Below are positions 1 to 11,464 of a stretch of DNA of 64,000 nt, one piece after another (position 1 is the first letter of the stretch; each line of letters begins with the position of its first letter). The position numbers and the translations under genes are program-made. The notes beneath the pieces were generated by a model. The model searched no databases, had not been told where the DNA came from, and saw nothing but the letters and a program-made list of their open reading frames with translations. The stretch comes from Ailanthus altissimus. Lineage: Eukaryota; Streptophyta; Magnoliopsida; Sapindales; Simaroubaceae. The stretch covers positions 36,578,501-36,642,500 of the forward strand of contig OX327684.1 in assembly GCA_946807835.1 (NCBI GenBank), in the 5' to 3' direction.

Positions 1-1130
1 CAACTCAATAAAATTCATAGAACACTTATTTACAATAGCCAAAAACACCCCATAATATAGAGCCAAATATTTAGTAGTTAAAAGGGAAAATGTCTCAATC
101 AAAATCTTAGCAATAGTAAAGCAAACTATACCTAAATCATCCCAGATCATTAGGGGTGGGCATGGTTCGGTTTAGTTTTTTAAAAAATAAAATCAAAATC
201 GGTTTTTTTAATGAGAAAAATGGAACCGATTTTTTTTGGTTTTTTAATTTTAAATTATGATTTTTTTTAATTTTTGGTCCGATTTTTCAGGTTTTTCGGT
301 TTTTTTCCGATTTTTTCAATTTTTTGGGGTGAAAAAACCGAACCGAAACCGGTCGGTTTTTTCCCAAAAAAATCAGACTGAACCGAACCGACCGGTTCGG
401 TTCGGTTTTTCGGTTCCCGATTTTTTTTGCCCACCCTTACAGATCACTATACCTAAGCCCACCAACTGGTTTTCAGAATCAATGGCTGAATCAAAGTTAG
501 CCTTGAGTTAACCTGCTGCTGGAGGAAACCAAAGCCGCGAATCGCCTGAAGGAGAACTCGCTCTACCAAAGCGCAAACCTGCAAAAATCTCAAACTGACC
601 TTCCTCAAAGCCTCGTATAGATTCGGTTGGAGGAATAGCCTTTACAGCTTGAAATTCATATAAAAAAAAGTCATGTCGAATTAATTATATGTCGCATATT
701 AGTAGCTACATTTTAAAAGAGCATCCTGTTACGAGTTGTCCACCACACCTACAACAACATGCAAAGGCTTTCCACATCCTCAAGGGAAGAGTCCCGTACC
801 ATCTAAAAAAATAGTTCATTAAACTACCCCCCTTATGAAACACAACAGCTTCGCATAAACGAAATTAATTGCCACACCTGACTTAAGAAAGAGCACGTAA
901 AAAGGGCATGCAAGATCAATTCCTTACCATCCATGCACCTAGACACGCCTAGTTATGTTTATCACCCAAAGGGCCAAGTTAAAGTTAGTAGGTAGCAAAT
1001 TTAGAATAGTCCACACAAAAACCTTGACCTTAGGTGGAATATTCAAACTCCATAACCTCCTCCACCACTATCTCATAGGAGAGTATCTGCTGCCCTCTAG
1101 ACTTTGCCTCATAATAACACACACATGGTA
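1..1130 (-). mobile_element. LINE 3' remnant (zf-RVT to RNase H region), antisense and truncated by the window edge
   Basis: Read on the minus strand, this is decayed ORF2 of a plant LINE. From about 960 down to 700 there are fragments like the zf-RVT tail (LHALFTCS..., VWQLISFMRSCC). From about 640 to 1 there is an RVT_3-type RNase H region: W-FPPAAG, a stop, then LKANFDSAIDSENQ, and further on GLGIVI and CFAIAKILIE. The stop sits where family members usually read through (G-x-LKxNFD), so it is a pseudogene. A hAT MITE at 151-439 splits the RNase H reading frame. The left end lies outside the window. The assignment rests on motif reading; the subfamily is not determined. Confidence 0.7.
151..439. 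mobile_element. hAT-type MITE, 289 bp, with 8-bp target-site duplication
   Basis: The ends are near-perfect 12-bp inverted repeats: TAGGGGTGGGCA at the left and TGCCCACCCTTA at the right (one mismatch). They are flanked by 8-bp repeats CAGATCAT (143-150) and CAGATCAC (440-447), matching at 7 of 8 positions. An 8-bp duplication with a TAGGG-type end is the signature of hAT transposition. The interior is made of repeated and inverted GGTTCGG / AACCGA and poly-T blocks with no coding capacity, as expected for a non-autonomous element. It lies inside the LINE RNase H remnant. Confidence 0.88.
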
Positions 1131-1163
1131 AGAAATTTAACAGAAAAAAAAACCCTAAGGTAG

Positions 1164-1819
1164 TGATGTGAACTAAGCTGCCAAAACTTTATAGGTCCAT
1201 TGATCATCCATAGGTGATGGGGAACAACAGTATAACAGTTCATGTGGGTAATCTATATGATGAGAAGTTAATGGGAGCCTACAATTTTATTTATTGTTGT
1301 GGTTGCAAAGTTTGACAGTCAATTTGAAGTGAAGCCTCAGTATTGGTAGTTGTTGGCAACTAGAAGTTATAGGTTTTTATAATTGTTGTAATAAGTGCTA
1401 GCATCTTAATGCCTAAGTTATTAGTAGTAGTTTGTAGTTAGTAGTTATAAGATGTCATTAATTATTGTAATAAATGTTAGACATTTCAAGAGTTCTCTTT
1501 AAATATATGAGAGATAATGGGGGGAAGGGGGCAGAATTGATGATTTTAATATTGAGAGTTTTCTCTTAAGTTCTTCAAAGAATTTTTATTAGAACTTATC
1601 AAGATTTTATTTTGTAGAGTTTTTTCAGACTTATTGCTCACAACTTCTTAACTATCTTGAGTATTTTTTATAATCTTCTTATACTTTTAGTTCTTATCTC
1701 TTATAGATAACGGGTCAAGATTCTTATTTTTTTTATCTAAAAATTTGAATTAGAATGATCATTGGTAAAGGAACCTCATTGAGCCTTTGGTCTCACTTTT
1801 TTTTGTGAGGTTTACATCA
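1164..1819 (+). repeat. 5' LTR of the Gypsy element
   Basis: It begins TGATGTGAAC and ends ...TTTACATCA directly before a primer-binding-like TTTTGTATAAGAGCTTAGG, giving TG...CA ends. It holds about two units of a 70-80 bp internal repeat built on GGTAGTTGTTGG and TAATTATTGTAATAA. Confidence 0.65.
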
Positions 1820-2538
1820 TTTTGTATAAGAGCTTAGGCTCTAAATTAAGTTTGAACTATCAAGTATTTTTTAGTATTTGTTATTTCTTTTAATTCCGTA
1901 TCGTTGTTTTATTCCTTACAATATGCAATGTATCATCTTTATTTCTTCTTTTTCTCAACTTTTTCTTCATCCAAATTCATTCAAGTTTTGTTAAGTACAA
2001 AAGAAGACAAAAAAAAGTCCAATAAATAAATAAATAGAGAAAACAATTCAGAGAATTTATTACAAGTTGCTATTCTTAAAATAAAAAAAGAAAAAGAAAA
2101 GAATAGAAAGTTCTAAATTAATTGAAGTGCTATTCAATTTTGTTGCATCAAGTGTGTATTTTATTTATTTTGTCTAAATTCAGCCTAAAACAAACCACAA
2201 TCCTAATTGTCATTATTTTCTTATTTCATTGTTCTATTTTAACCTATTCTCTTTGCTTTTTAAATTCTGTTTATTCTTAATCCTTTACATTTAACTCATT
2301 CTCATCCTTAGGTAACTTATTTATGGACTGTCACAAGTTAATTGTGATTAAGTTTATTTTAATTCAATAAAAACTAAATAGGAGACTAAAGAGTAGAAAA
2401 AGGCAAGAGATGGTGAACTCAGAAGAAGGTAAAAGCCAAATTTAAATAAACACAAGTGTGAGTGCTATGAATCTAGAGGGAAACACATAAGATAGTATTT
2501 GTGAGGTTTTCTAACATTTTATTTGTAGGATTTTAAAT

Positions 2539-3640
2539 ATGGCTAAGAAAAAGATGGATTTCAAACTTTTCTGTAAGTCTTTAGAACAAAAATTAAATCA
2601 AATGCATTTGAGGTTTCATGAAGTTAATAAGAGAATACATAAAGTTGAACCTAGTACACAAAGGGCGTAGTCACCTAAAGTTCATAATGTGCAAAGCATA
2701 ATAAATGTGCTACCATGAATGATGATGACATTGATGGAGATGCTTGAGATAGATTATTGCATATGGCAAAGAAGGTATAAAGATAACTAAATAAGAAAAT
2801 TTTCATAAGATATAGCCAAAACTCGAGTTCTACATCCTCTTCGAAATTGGATTGGAGTAAAGAAAATGAGTAACCTAATTTCAATTCCAAAGCAGAAATA
2901 CCTAAGGGCCAAAACATGGGAGGCAACCAAGGCAGTAGTAAACTTAATTCACAACAAAGTAATAAAGAGATCAAATATTTTATATGTTTGGGAACATGTC
3001 ATATTGCATCTTAATATTTAAATTAGAGTGCACTGATTCTAAACGATAATGGTGTTAATGAAATTGAAAGCAAGCAGGATGATGAATCTATGCCACATTT
3101 GAAAGATATAAGTGATAGAATAGAGTACGCAGTAAATGGCGAGTTGGTGGTTACTAAGCATTTATTAAGTTTACAAACCAAGGAAGTTGAGAAGGTACAA
3201 TGTGACGACATCTTTCATAGATGCCATATCAATAATAAGGTATGTAGTAAGATTATTGATGGTGGTAGTTGTACTAATATGGCTAGCACTAATTTGGTTG
3301 AAAAATTAAATTTACCTACTACGAAGCATCTAAGGTCATATGAGCTTCAATGGTTGAATAAATGTGGAGAAGTCATGATAAATAAATGAATACTGGTTTC
3401 GTTCTCTATTGGTAGATACAAAGATGAAGTTTTATGTGATTTAGTACCTACGCATGCTAGGCAAATTTTACTGGGACGTCCATAGCAATACAATAAATGT
3501 GTAATGCATGTTGGTGTCAGAAATAAATACACATTTGTAATAGATAAGAGATAAATCATTCTTGTACCTCTAACCTCTAGACAGGTTTACAAAGATCAAA
3601 TGAGAATAAAAAAACAGAGAGATACAAAAAAAGATCATGT
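2539..3640 (+). pseudogene. Gypsy gag and aspartic protease remnant
   Basis: The reading opens at an ATG at 2539 (MAKKKMDFK...) and soon breaks. Around 2970-3013 lies a decayed zinc knuckle (FICLGTCHIAS, where CxxCxxxGHxxxxC is expected). From 3090 to 3389 an open stretch of 99 residues holds the protease core: KVCSKIIDGGSCTNMAS, then LVEKLNLPTTKH and LQWLNKCGE. The family usually has IIDSGS or IIDGGS-CTNVAS, so the catalytic Asp region is retained. Downstream, in another register, come VLCDLVPTHARQILLGRP and a basic lysine-rich tail, which usually link protease to reverse transcriptase. Several stops separate these parts, so no product is expected. Confidence 0.72.
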
Positions 3641-3899
3641 TAAAAAAAGAAAGAGTGATCGAACTTGAAAATGAGAATAAAGTGAGAGGCGCTAAGAGCA
3701 AAAAGAAATAGAGCATGAGGGAAAAGATGAAAGTTAATGAGGGTATATTTGAGATAAACGAAAGAAAAAAAGTGACATATATGTAAAAGAGAGTGAAGTT
3801 TTTAGTACTAATGAACTTAACCCCTCTTTGCCGAGTGCTATTGTTTCTCTTTTACAGGAATTTAATGATTTGTTTCTTGTAGAGATATCTATTGCTTTA

Positions 3900-4213
3900 C
3901 CATTTATAAAAGGAATCGAGCATCAAATCGATTTTATACCTGCAGCATCAATTTTAAATAGGTCAGCCTACAAAAGTAATCCTGATAAAACAAATAAACT
4001 TTAAAGGCAAGTTAATAAGCTCATGGAAAAGGGGTATGTGCGTAAGAACAAAAGTCATTCTACAATTCCATTATTGCTTACACCTAAAAAGGTTTGGTTA
4101 TGGAAGATGTGTGTTGATTGCCATACTATAAAAAATATCACTTTAAAGTTCAAGAAAGTTGTATTTTAGCCTGGTAAAGATTTGAGGACAAATCCTTTTC
4201 AAAAGAAAGGGAA
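3900..4213 (+). pseudogene. Gypsy reverse-transcriptase N-terminal fragment fused to the element's 3' tail
   Basis: The reading gives HQIDFIPAASILNRSAYKSNP, then a stop inside L-x-RQVNKLMEKGYVRK, then IPLLLTPKK, MCVDC and IKNIT. These are the opening RT motifs of Ty3/Gypsy (usually LPNRPAYR..., VPKKDGSWRMCVDCRAINKIT). The catalytic YxDD box never appears. The text passes directly to a PGKDLRTNPFQ tail that normally lies just before the 3' LTR, so an internal deletion of a few kb is inferred. Confidence 0.7.
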
Positions 4214-4585
4214 TGATGCGAATCAAACTGGCAAAACTTCACTAGGTCCATTGAGCATCCGTGGGTGATGGGGAACAACAGCATAACAACTCATATGATG
4301 AGACACTTTTGGGAGTCTATAAGTCCATTTTTTATTGTGGTTGCAAAGTTTGACAGTTAGTTTGAAGTGAAGTCTTAGTATTGGTAGTTGTTGGTAAGTA
4401 ATAGTTATAAATTTTTATTAATTGTTGTAATAAGGGCTAGCATCCTAAGTGCCTAAGTTATTGGTAGTAGTTGGTAGTTAATAGTTGTAAGTTTTCATTA
4501 ATTATTGTAATAAGTGCTCGCATCCAAAGTGTATAAGTTATTGATAATAATTGGTAGTTAGTAGTTATAAGTTGTCATTAATTTA
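4214..4585 (+). repeat. Truncated 3' LTR of the Gypsy element
   Basis: It begins TGATGCGAATCAAACTGG and follows the 5' LTR for about 370 bp. It has three units of the 70-80 bp internal repeat (near 4385, 4455 and 4525) where the 5' LTR has about two. Similarity stops near ATTAATTTATGACATAAAC, so the LTR's second half is missing or displaced. Confidence 0.65.
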
Positions 4586-5014
4586 TGACATAAACGGTTA
4601 GATCACGCTAATTCAAAATTTTCAACAACTTTAAAAGAAAACCACGTGACCAGTTTTTCTAATTAGAATAAAACTCCTATATGTGTTTCATGTCCTAACT
4701 TTATGCAAAAATTTAAATTATTGAATAAAACATAAGAGTTCTCTCTTTATAAAATTCATTGTGATTTATGAGACCCACACCTATAGTTGCTACACAAAAT
4801 ATAAATATTATATCCCGTTTTTAAAGACCATTCACGATTTTTTTGGTTATTTCTATTAAGAAAGAAGTCTAACTTCTTTGAGTGTTTCTTACATTTTAAA
4901 AATAGGTTGAGAATTTACTAGATTGAAAAATTAAAATTTTTCAATGTGATAGAGAATGAGAATTTAATTCCATACCATTTATTAAACATCTTGAGTAATG
5001 TAGAATTCAAAGAC
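4586..5014. other. Intergenic spacer between two retroelement remnants
   Basis: AT-rich sequence with no recognisable gene. A stretch near 4736 (TAAGAGTTCTCTCTTTATAA) resembles a part of the Gypsy 5' LTR, so some of it may be displaced LTR sequence. The rest is probably decayed Copia sequence leading into the integrase remnant. Confidence 0.4.
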
Positions 5015-5690
5015 AAATTTGCCCATACATTTTAGAACAAAATGTTGTAGTAGAGAGAAAGCATAGACATATAGTAAAAACAACACTCACCATGATGTTT
5101 CACACCTCTCTACCCCCAAAAACTTTGAGCGGATTCTTTCTTAACAATTATTTATCTTGTTAATAGAATCCCTCAACATGCTTAAAAATGAAAAGCCTTT
5201 TAAAATAATTACCTAATTACAGTAGCTTTGTAGTTTTAGGTTGTAGATATTTTTTTATTTAAGATATTACAGAAAAAGAAAATTTGATAAGAAAAGTTAT
5301 CCTTATATTTTTATTGGGTATAGTCCTTACACACGGGCTATAGATGTTTACAACCTGAAACTAATAGAGTTTATACTTCTAGATATGTTATTTTTTATTA
5401 AAATATCTTGCCTTGTTCACAAAAATTAACAACAATTTTACCCATGCAGGAACAAGTGAAGTTAACAATGTTATCCGATGATGAATGGTTTCCTAAAAAT
5501 ACCTCAAAATTCTATCATCAAATAGATACTAACAATGATTTTCCTACACCACATATAAAATCTACATGCATGCAACTATCTCATCTTCCGCACGATAAAG
5601 ATCCTTTAGAGTTAGAAGTTCAGAACAAAGTGTACATTTATTCAAGTTTCGGAAAGGGCATGATTCCCAAACTTTGGCCCTAAAATATAG
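5015..5690 (+). pseudogene. Copia integrase / Pol remnant
   Basis: Read with stops ignored, the plus strand gives AHT-EQNVVVERKHRHIVKTTL, then FHTSLPPKLWADSFLT and YLVNRIPQH. This is the C-terminal half of a Ty1/Copia integrase core (family pattern CPHTPQQNGVVERKHRHIVE...). It continues into KKSYPYIFIGYSPYTRAID and ETNRVYTSRYVIFY, the usual stretch between integrase and reverse transcriptase (GYS..HKGYKCLDPSTGRVYISRHVVFDE). An open 91-codon stretch at 5408-5683 is its tail. Frameshifts and stops are frequent and no LTRs were found, so it is a dead fragment. Confidence 0.72.
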
Positions 5691-5699
5691 CACAAAAGA

Positions 5700-8600
5700 T
5701 AGGAGATATCAATCAATAATATACAAGGAGAAGAGACCTTAATCTATATGACTTAGGGGGATAATCTTGTAATTGCGAATTCCTTCGGTAGACTTCTACA
5801 TAGCCTATTTGGCCTCTAGAGATTTTGTTGAGAGGTGTCATTTTAGTTTCAGAAAATGTTCAATATTTAATTTAATTTTTTTTAATTTATAAAATTATTA
5901 ATTACATCTTTTAAATATAAATATGATCACATTTAAATGATGAAAAAGTAGCAAAAGACGTAATTATTTATTTTTATAAATTTAAGGAAATAATTAGTAT
6001 ATTAAGATAAAAAGCATGGACGACCATTTCTTTCTTTCTTTTTTTGCTGATATGACTGTTTTTGTTGACTTGAATCATTTCTTTTTTCTTATTTTCCCGC
6101 CCGATGAAATTTAAATTAGTCCCGAGACTACCGCCACCCATCCAATTTATTCACAAAATCACTACTGCAATTTTAATATAGATTTAGCGAATTCTCCTGT
6201 CACTTCTATCCAAAATCTCTTATTCATCAATCTCTAAACTATTAATAATTTTTTTCATAATTTTAACGAGTTGTTCGTATTAATAAAATTCTACCAAATT
6301 GTTGAAGATTCTTTTGAATTGAGAATGAGCATTGTGGATACGCCATGGGTTGTTAAGACTAAAGACACGAATGCCCCTATCAAACTATAAGGCTAAAAAA
6401 ACATGAGAAGAGAATTGGAGTTCAGGTTTGCGTACGTGTCATCACTATCTTTCATGAATCGTAAAAAATTTGTGAAGAAATAATTAACCAATGGCTTGTT
6501 AGGGTTAGCCTAACTGATCATTGAACTTATTTATCCAAGGGAGGGAGTGTAAATCTAATTGAAAATGAAATTGTTCTATCATCCGCATAATTTCTCCAAA
6601 GAAAAGCATCATCAAAGATGAATTGGTTTCGAAAATGCGATACCCTAGCTAATAGAGGTTCCTGTAAGATGATTTATACAATTTATCAAACTCAAAGAAC
6701 AAGAAAAAGGCAACAGAAAATGATGATTTTGTCAACGAACTGATAGGTGTGATAAGATAGAAAATAAGGGTGAGCATAGATTAACAAAACATGCCAGCTA
6801 GCTAGCACCGAGGTCATTAAATAAAATAGATTGCATAGAAGTTAACAACAGTAAGTTTTTGAAACAGTGAGGCTTATTCTTTTTATCTTTAAAAACTAAC
6901 CAGTTCGGTGCCTCTCAGTAAAAACCCTAAAGGAGCCGAGCAGATAAGAGACATTGCTCAAAAGTCAAATGGGATGCTCATGGTATGTACTAAAAAACCC
7001 TAGACTTTATTTCTTCTATAATTGAGTTTTTTTTTATAATGATGATGACGATATGATGATTCTTTCTATGATTGCCACATAAAAAGAATCCCTAAACTTT
7101 ATTACTTATAAAAAGATGATTTGATTTCTTTTAACGCGCTTTTGCGCATGAATATGATCAGATCTGACTTGTATTAGCTGCTTCATGTTGTGAATCTTAT
7201 ATTATATTCGTATGCATGCTTTGTGGATCTGTCTTCTTCGACTGGAATTATAATTAGTGCTACAATGCATGTAAAGATTTTTACTGAACAAGTAAAATGG
7301 AAATTTATGTTTTGTGCCTTGGAATTGAGTCCGTGTGTCCAGTATTTTTAATTGTTTTCGTTGGCGGCAACTCTGTCTGTCTCTCTCTCTCTCTCTATTA
7401 AATTGATACTTCGCTTGTAATTCCACTTTTATCTCTTTCCTCACAAATTTTTCTCCGAGAAAAAGGTAAGTGGACCGCCATGACTGAGTCATCGTATATA
7501 GTTGTGTTTGAAGGAGCAACACGTGGCAGTTACGCCCATTAATCATAGTTAAAAGGGCAATAGATTAAGTTTTGTCTTTTGTGTATAATTTTTCAGAAAC
7601 ATGTTTGAAAAGACTTCACTCTCTGAAATCTTTCATGAAATTCATGTCATTTGTCTATGATAGAAGGAACAAACTAACTTTGTCTTTACTATATTAGTCT
7701 AACTAGTTAGAAATATAATGATAAAGTAAGAAGTATAGGAAAATTTTAATCTCCTACAAACAACTATCTTAAATTGTGCCACCTGATATCCAAATTAAAC
7801 TTAAAACAGAAACTTAATTTGTATGTGTGACATTGCTATAACTTAAAACTTTTCTTTTATTGAAAAATCTTCAAAACTTGCATTCCTCGTTTGAATTTGT
7901 AAATTCCCCGTTTAAACTTAATCCATTACTTGTTTTTAACTTGCATTTGTTTTGAGAAAAATATTTCGTGACAATATTTAAGTACAAATGTGTGAGAATC
8001 TCTCATTGAACTTGAGAACTCCCATAACACGATTATATTTATCTTTCATTCATTAATTTTGCCAAATCAATATGCAATGAGAGGGGTCCATAATTTCATT
8101 ATACGTCTTTTTCTTCTTTAATAATAAAATTTTCTCATCAAATGGAATCAATTTACGACGGCGCCACCGCGTCGGAACTTTCTGTGGCGGAAACACGTGG
8201 CAGTAAATGTATTATATAGAGTTGAATATAGTTCACTAAGCTACCACACAGTCTTTCATTTGCTTATGATTAGGATCCCAGATGTGTGCTCGTATTTGGA
8301 TTCTTTTCTTGTCATTTACCTTCTTTATTTTTTTTATTGTTATTTAAAATTTAAGTCATAATTTTTCCCCTCTAGTGTAAGCAGGGTGAAACCCCAAACC
8401 TCTTAATTATACTAAAAACAAAACAAACAAAAAAACTTTATCAATTAAATTGACACTCATATTTAATGTCAATTTGTTTTAATGTTGCTTCATATTTGAC
8501 ATTCTATAATTGGTTAACTTCTTTCGACCGATGTTACGGATATAAGTACTCATTGCTTTATCAAGAAAAATTTAGTGAGGGAATTTTATAATAGATTTAA

Positions 8601-8940
8601 TATATAAAATTAAAATTTTTATTCAAGGCACTCACTTGGAAAGCACATCTGGACCTGTGTCACGAATAATTAATTAAATGGCCCCAAACAAATACTGTAT
8701 ACAGGTGCTTGATGATGAGTTGTTGCAAAAAAAATCAACGAACACGTAGGGCGTGCAAGGTAAGTTTGTAGAACCAGCTTTAATATCAGATTTGTTGTTG
8801 TTTCTTGGCAGGATCTTATCCTCGTACCATTGTTTGTCTTTTTATTTTTTTTCTTGTTGCACCTGGGCCACCTATATATATATATATGCAAAAATTAAAA
8901 ATAATGATATAAATTGTTAAAAATTTATTTTTAATATTAA
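5700..8940. other. Gene-free stretch, 3.2 kb
   Basis: No coding region I can support. The longest open stretch (7202-7546, minus) overlaps a CT microsatellite at 7376-7396 and shows no domain. ACACGTGGCAG occurs at 7519-7529 and again near 8204; this G-box-like motif would suit a promoter, but no adjacent gene was recognised. A short TA run lies at 8872-8887. Confidence 0.4.
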
Positions 8941-8949
8941 TATTTATTT

Positions 8950-9600
8950 TTTATCTATCAACTTAAACTTTTAAATTGAAGTTAAGCGATAAATTAATAT
9001 AGTATTAAAACTAAAATCTTGAGTTTAAATCATATGCCTTTGTTTTCTTGATTTATCTCTAAACAGGTTGAAGTCTATACTTTTCTTTAATATTAATATT
9101 GAAACTTATATTTTTTTTTAATATTATTATTGGACCTTCACTTATCAACTTAAATTTTTGAGTTGAGTATCTCTTTGTTTTTGTTTATGGGGATTCACTA
9201 TAATTTAAGTTGAAGCCTATACTTTTATTTTATATTAATATGAGCTTTCACCTATCAGCTTATCTCTCTGTTTCTATATATGAGGATTAATTCTAAACAA
9301 GTTGAAGCCTATACTTTTTTTTTAATATTAATATTAGACTTTCATTTATCAACTTAAACATTTAGGTTGAGTATCTCTCTGTTTCTATCTATAGGGATTC
9401 ACTATGGTTCAGATTGAAACTTATACTTTTTTTTAATATTAATATTGAATTTTTACCTATCAGCTTAAACTTTTAAGTTGAGTATCTCTTTATTTTTATC
9501 TATAGGGATTCATTATGGTTCAGGTTAAAGTTTATATTTTTTTTAATATCTTCGTCTATCAACTTAAATTTTTGAGTTGAGTAATAATTTAATATAAATA
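8950..9600. repeat. Degenerate tandem array, unit about 100-110 bp
   Basis: The phrase CTATCAACTTAAA (or CAGCTTAAA) followed by TTTGAGTTGAGTATCTCTTTG recurs near 8955, 9140, 9250, 9346, 9456 and 9560. Between these, GGGATTCACTATGGTTCAGGTTGAAG and ATACTTTTTTTTAATATTAATATT also recur. The copies are diverged and uneven in length, so this is an old tandem array without coding capacity. Confidence 0.65.
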
Positions 9601-9609
9601 AATATCTAT

Positions 9610-10500
9610 AAGTGAAGCGCTAGCTCCACTATATTATTTTTATTATTTTCATAGTTGATGCTTCGAATGTTGTTCATTATTGTATTTTTAAGTAATAATT
9701 TCATCATTTTTGTCGTGAACGATCGCCCCGCGATGTAAATTTTTGTTCTGAAAATGTCACCTCACATAAAAAGTCGGCGTGGAAATTGAAGAAAACACTG
9801 GCCAAGGATTTAATAAGACTCGGGGTCCATTTAATATTGAGGCCACGTGGTATTGTTGTGGTGTTAAATTTACAATTGCTGCGGAATTATAAGTGTAAGT
9901 TTGTCAAATAAAAATATTGTGATTCTTGAAATATTAGCTTAATTTTAAAGTGAAACTACAAGCGTTTGTTAAATATCATGGCTACTATGCTTTCAAAATA
10001 AAAACACAACAATATGAAATCGACCCTTTGCTAAGGATAAACTTATCATTGTCCATTTAGTTTACTTTTTCTTATAAGACGTTATGTCTTTGTGCCTAAT
10101 AAATTAGATTTTTTTTTTTTTTTTGGTTTTGATGTGCGAATACATAATCTTTTTGCATACAAAAATTAGTTGGCACCTACTGAAAATTAGACATTGATAA
10201 GTCTGAGGGGGAAAAGAGAAGGAGATTGAAGGAAATGTGTGAGGAATTTGTGTAATTGAGAACATAGAACGGCTGTTTTGTAGATTTTCCTTTTAATTGA
10301 GCTAGATCAGTACATCTTCTGTTATCTATACTATGGGATTTAGTATTAACTTAAATCCACAAGACTCCAACTTCAAGCTCGAAGTTTGGTAATGATTGTG
10401 AACACGTTGAATATTACTTGATATCGTTAGAAGCCGCAATTCGCAGTGCTCTCATCCAAGGGGGCAGATTTGGCTGCAGATATGGTAGATCGTGGCAGCT
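9610..10500. other. Gene-free stretch
   Basis: No gene, RNA gene or element recognised. AT-rich, with a poly-T run near 10110-10124 and a GCCACGTGG palindromic G-box-like site near 9842. Confidence 0.4.
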
Positions 10501-10501
10501 T

Positions 10502-10575
10502 CTGCAAATGGATCTCGCTAATAATTAGCCAAATTATTCTGCAAATGGATCTCGCTAATAATTAGCCAAATTATT
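10502..10575. repeat. Perfect 37-bp tandem duplication
   Basis: A 37-bp unit starting CTGCAAATGGATCTCGC occurs at 10502-10538 and again at 10539-10575 with no difference seen. Its end (AGCCAAATTATT) is also the start of the 45-bp repeat that follows, so the two arrays overlap by 12 bp. Confidence 0.9.
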
Positions 10576-10697
10576 CACCTGCTCAATTGACCAAGTAAGT
10601 TTGGTTTTAGCCAAATTATTCACCTGCTCAATTGACCAAGTAAGTTCGGTTTTAGCCAAATTATTCACCTGCTCAATTGACCAAGTAAGTTCGGTTG
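10564..10697. repeat. Three tandem copies of a 45-bp unit
   Basis: Units start at 10564, 10609 and 10654 with AGCCAAATTATTCACCTGC and run to AAGTAAGTTYGGTTTT. The copies differ only by one T/C change and at the right edge of the last one. Forty-five bases are fifteen codons, so the array keeps one frame open and creates a spurious repetitive ORF at 10601-10792. I do not regard that as a gene. Confidence 0.9.
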
Positions 10698-10857
10698 AAT
10701 TGGTGATTCAAAATCATATGTTGATTGGTATTGAATCGAAGACTAATTTGCGGATAAATTTAGAGTTGAAACGAAATAAAAAAAATAACTGAAAGGAGTC
10801 AAAAAATCAATGGAATAGTGTTTGAAAAGTACAGCTAACAGGGAAAAAATTCCCAGG

Positions 10858-11464
10858 TGTTGGGGCCCCGGCATTGGCCGGGTCATTGGTTGCACAATGG
10901 GCATAAATTGCCCACGCCGCAGCGCCCATATTATTCTATATATACCCCTTTTATTTTTAGGGTTTGAGAGAGAGGAAGTGAGGGAAAAGAGAGGGGGCCG
11001 AAATATAAAGAAAATACACTGTTTAAATGTGTAATTTGATTATTTGAGCTCTAAATCTTTTACTTGTAATCCCAAAAATCAATAAAGAGGTTCGGATTCT
11101 TAATCCACTGTGGACGTATGCGTATTTAGTCGAACCGTGTATACTTTGTGTTGTGGTTTGTTTGTATTTCTACTATTTTTACATATAATCTATGTGATTG
11201 ATCTTCCAATTTGTTAGATTGTTTCATACTTGTAGTATATTATGGAGTATTGTAATATATTGGTAAATTTAGATGTTTAACTATCAAATTTAGTATTAAG
11301 GCATAGTATTTAATTTCTAATACATATAAATTAGGTATTACTTTCGCTTAAACAATCCGATAGTTACTATTGTGTTTGTAATTATCTTTGTGCAATTGAT
11401 AGCGGATTAATACTACTAGAATTGTTTGTATTTGATGTTCTAAGTGAGGGTTTATACACCAACA
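10858..11464. repeat. Probable solo LTR, 607 bp
   Basis: It begins TGTTGGGG and ends ACACCAACA, a 6-bp TGTTGG/CCAACA terminal inversion of LTR type. A GC-rich front end is followed by a TATA-like CTATATATACCCC (about 10937), AATCAATAAAG near 11078, and the motif CCACTGTGGACGTATGCG...GTCGAACCGTG typical of plant LTR R/U5 regions. No 5-bp target-site duplication is seen (CCAGG versus AACTT), so it may be one LTR of a rearranged element rather than a true solo LTR. Confidence 0.55.

Larger units (their letters stand above)
1164..4585 (+). mobile_element. Internally deleted Ty3/Gypsy LTR retrotransposon
   Basis: Two related LTR sequences start at 1164 and 4214; both begin TGATG-GAA and share the GGTGATGGGGAACAACAG block. 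Between them the order is gag, zinc knuckle, aspartic protease and the start of reverse transcriptase. The reading then jumps from the early RT (CVDC..IKNIT) to a short terminal segment (DLRTNPFQ) just before the 3' LTR. Most of RT plus all of RNase H and integrase are therefore missing, so the element is non-autonomous. Gag-Pol also carries stops and frameshifts. The primer-binding site after the 5' LTR resembles the usual tRNA-Met type (TTTTGTATAAGAGCTTAGG). The 3' LTR is truncated, so the right boundary is approximate. Confidence 0.8.

Noticed and set aside
10601..10792. 63-codon repetitive ORF
   Set aside because: The frame stays open only because the 45-bp tandem unit is a multiple of three; no homology or gene context.
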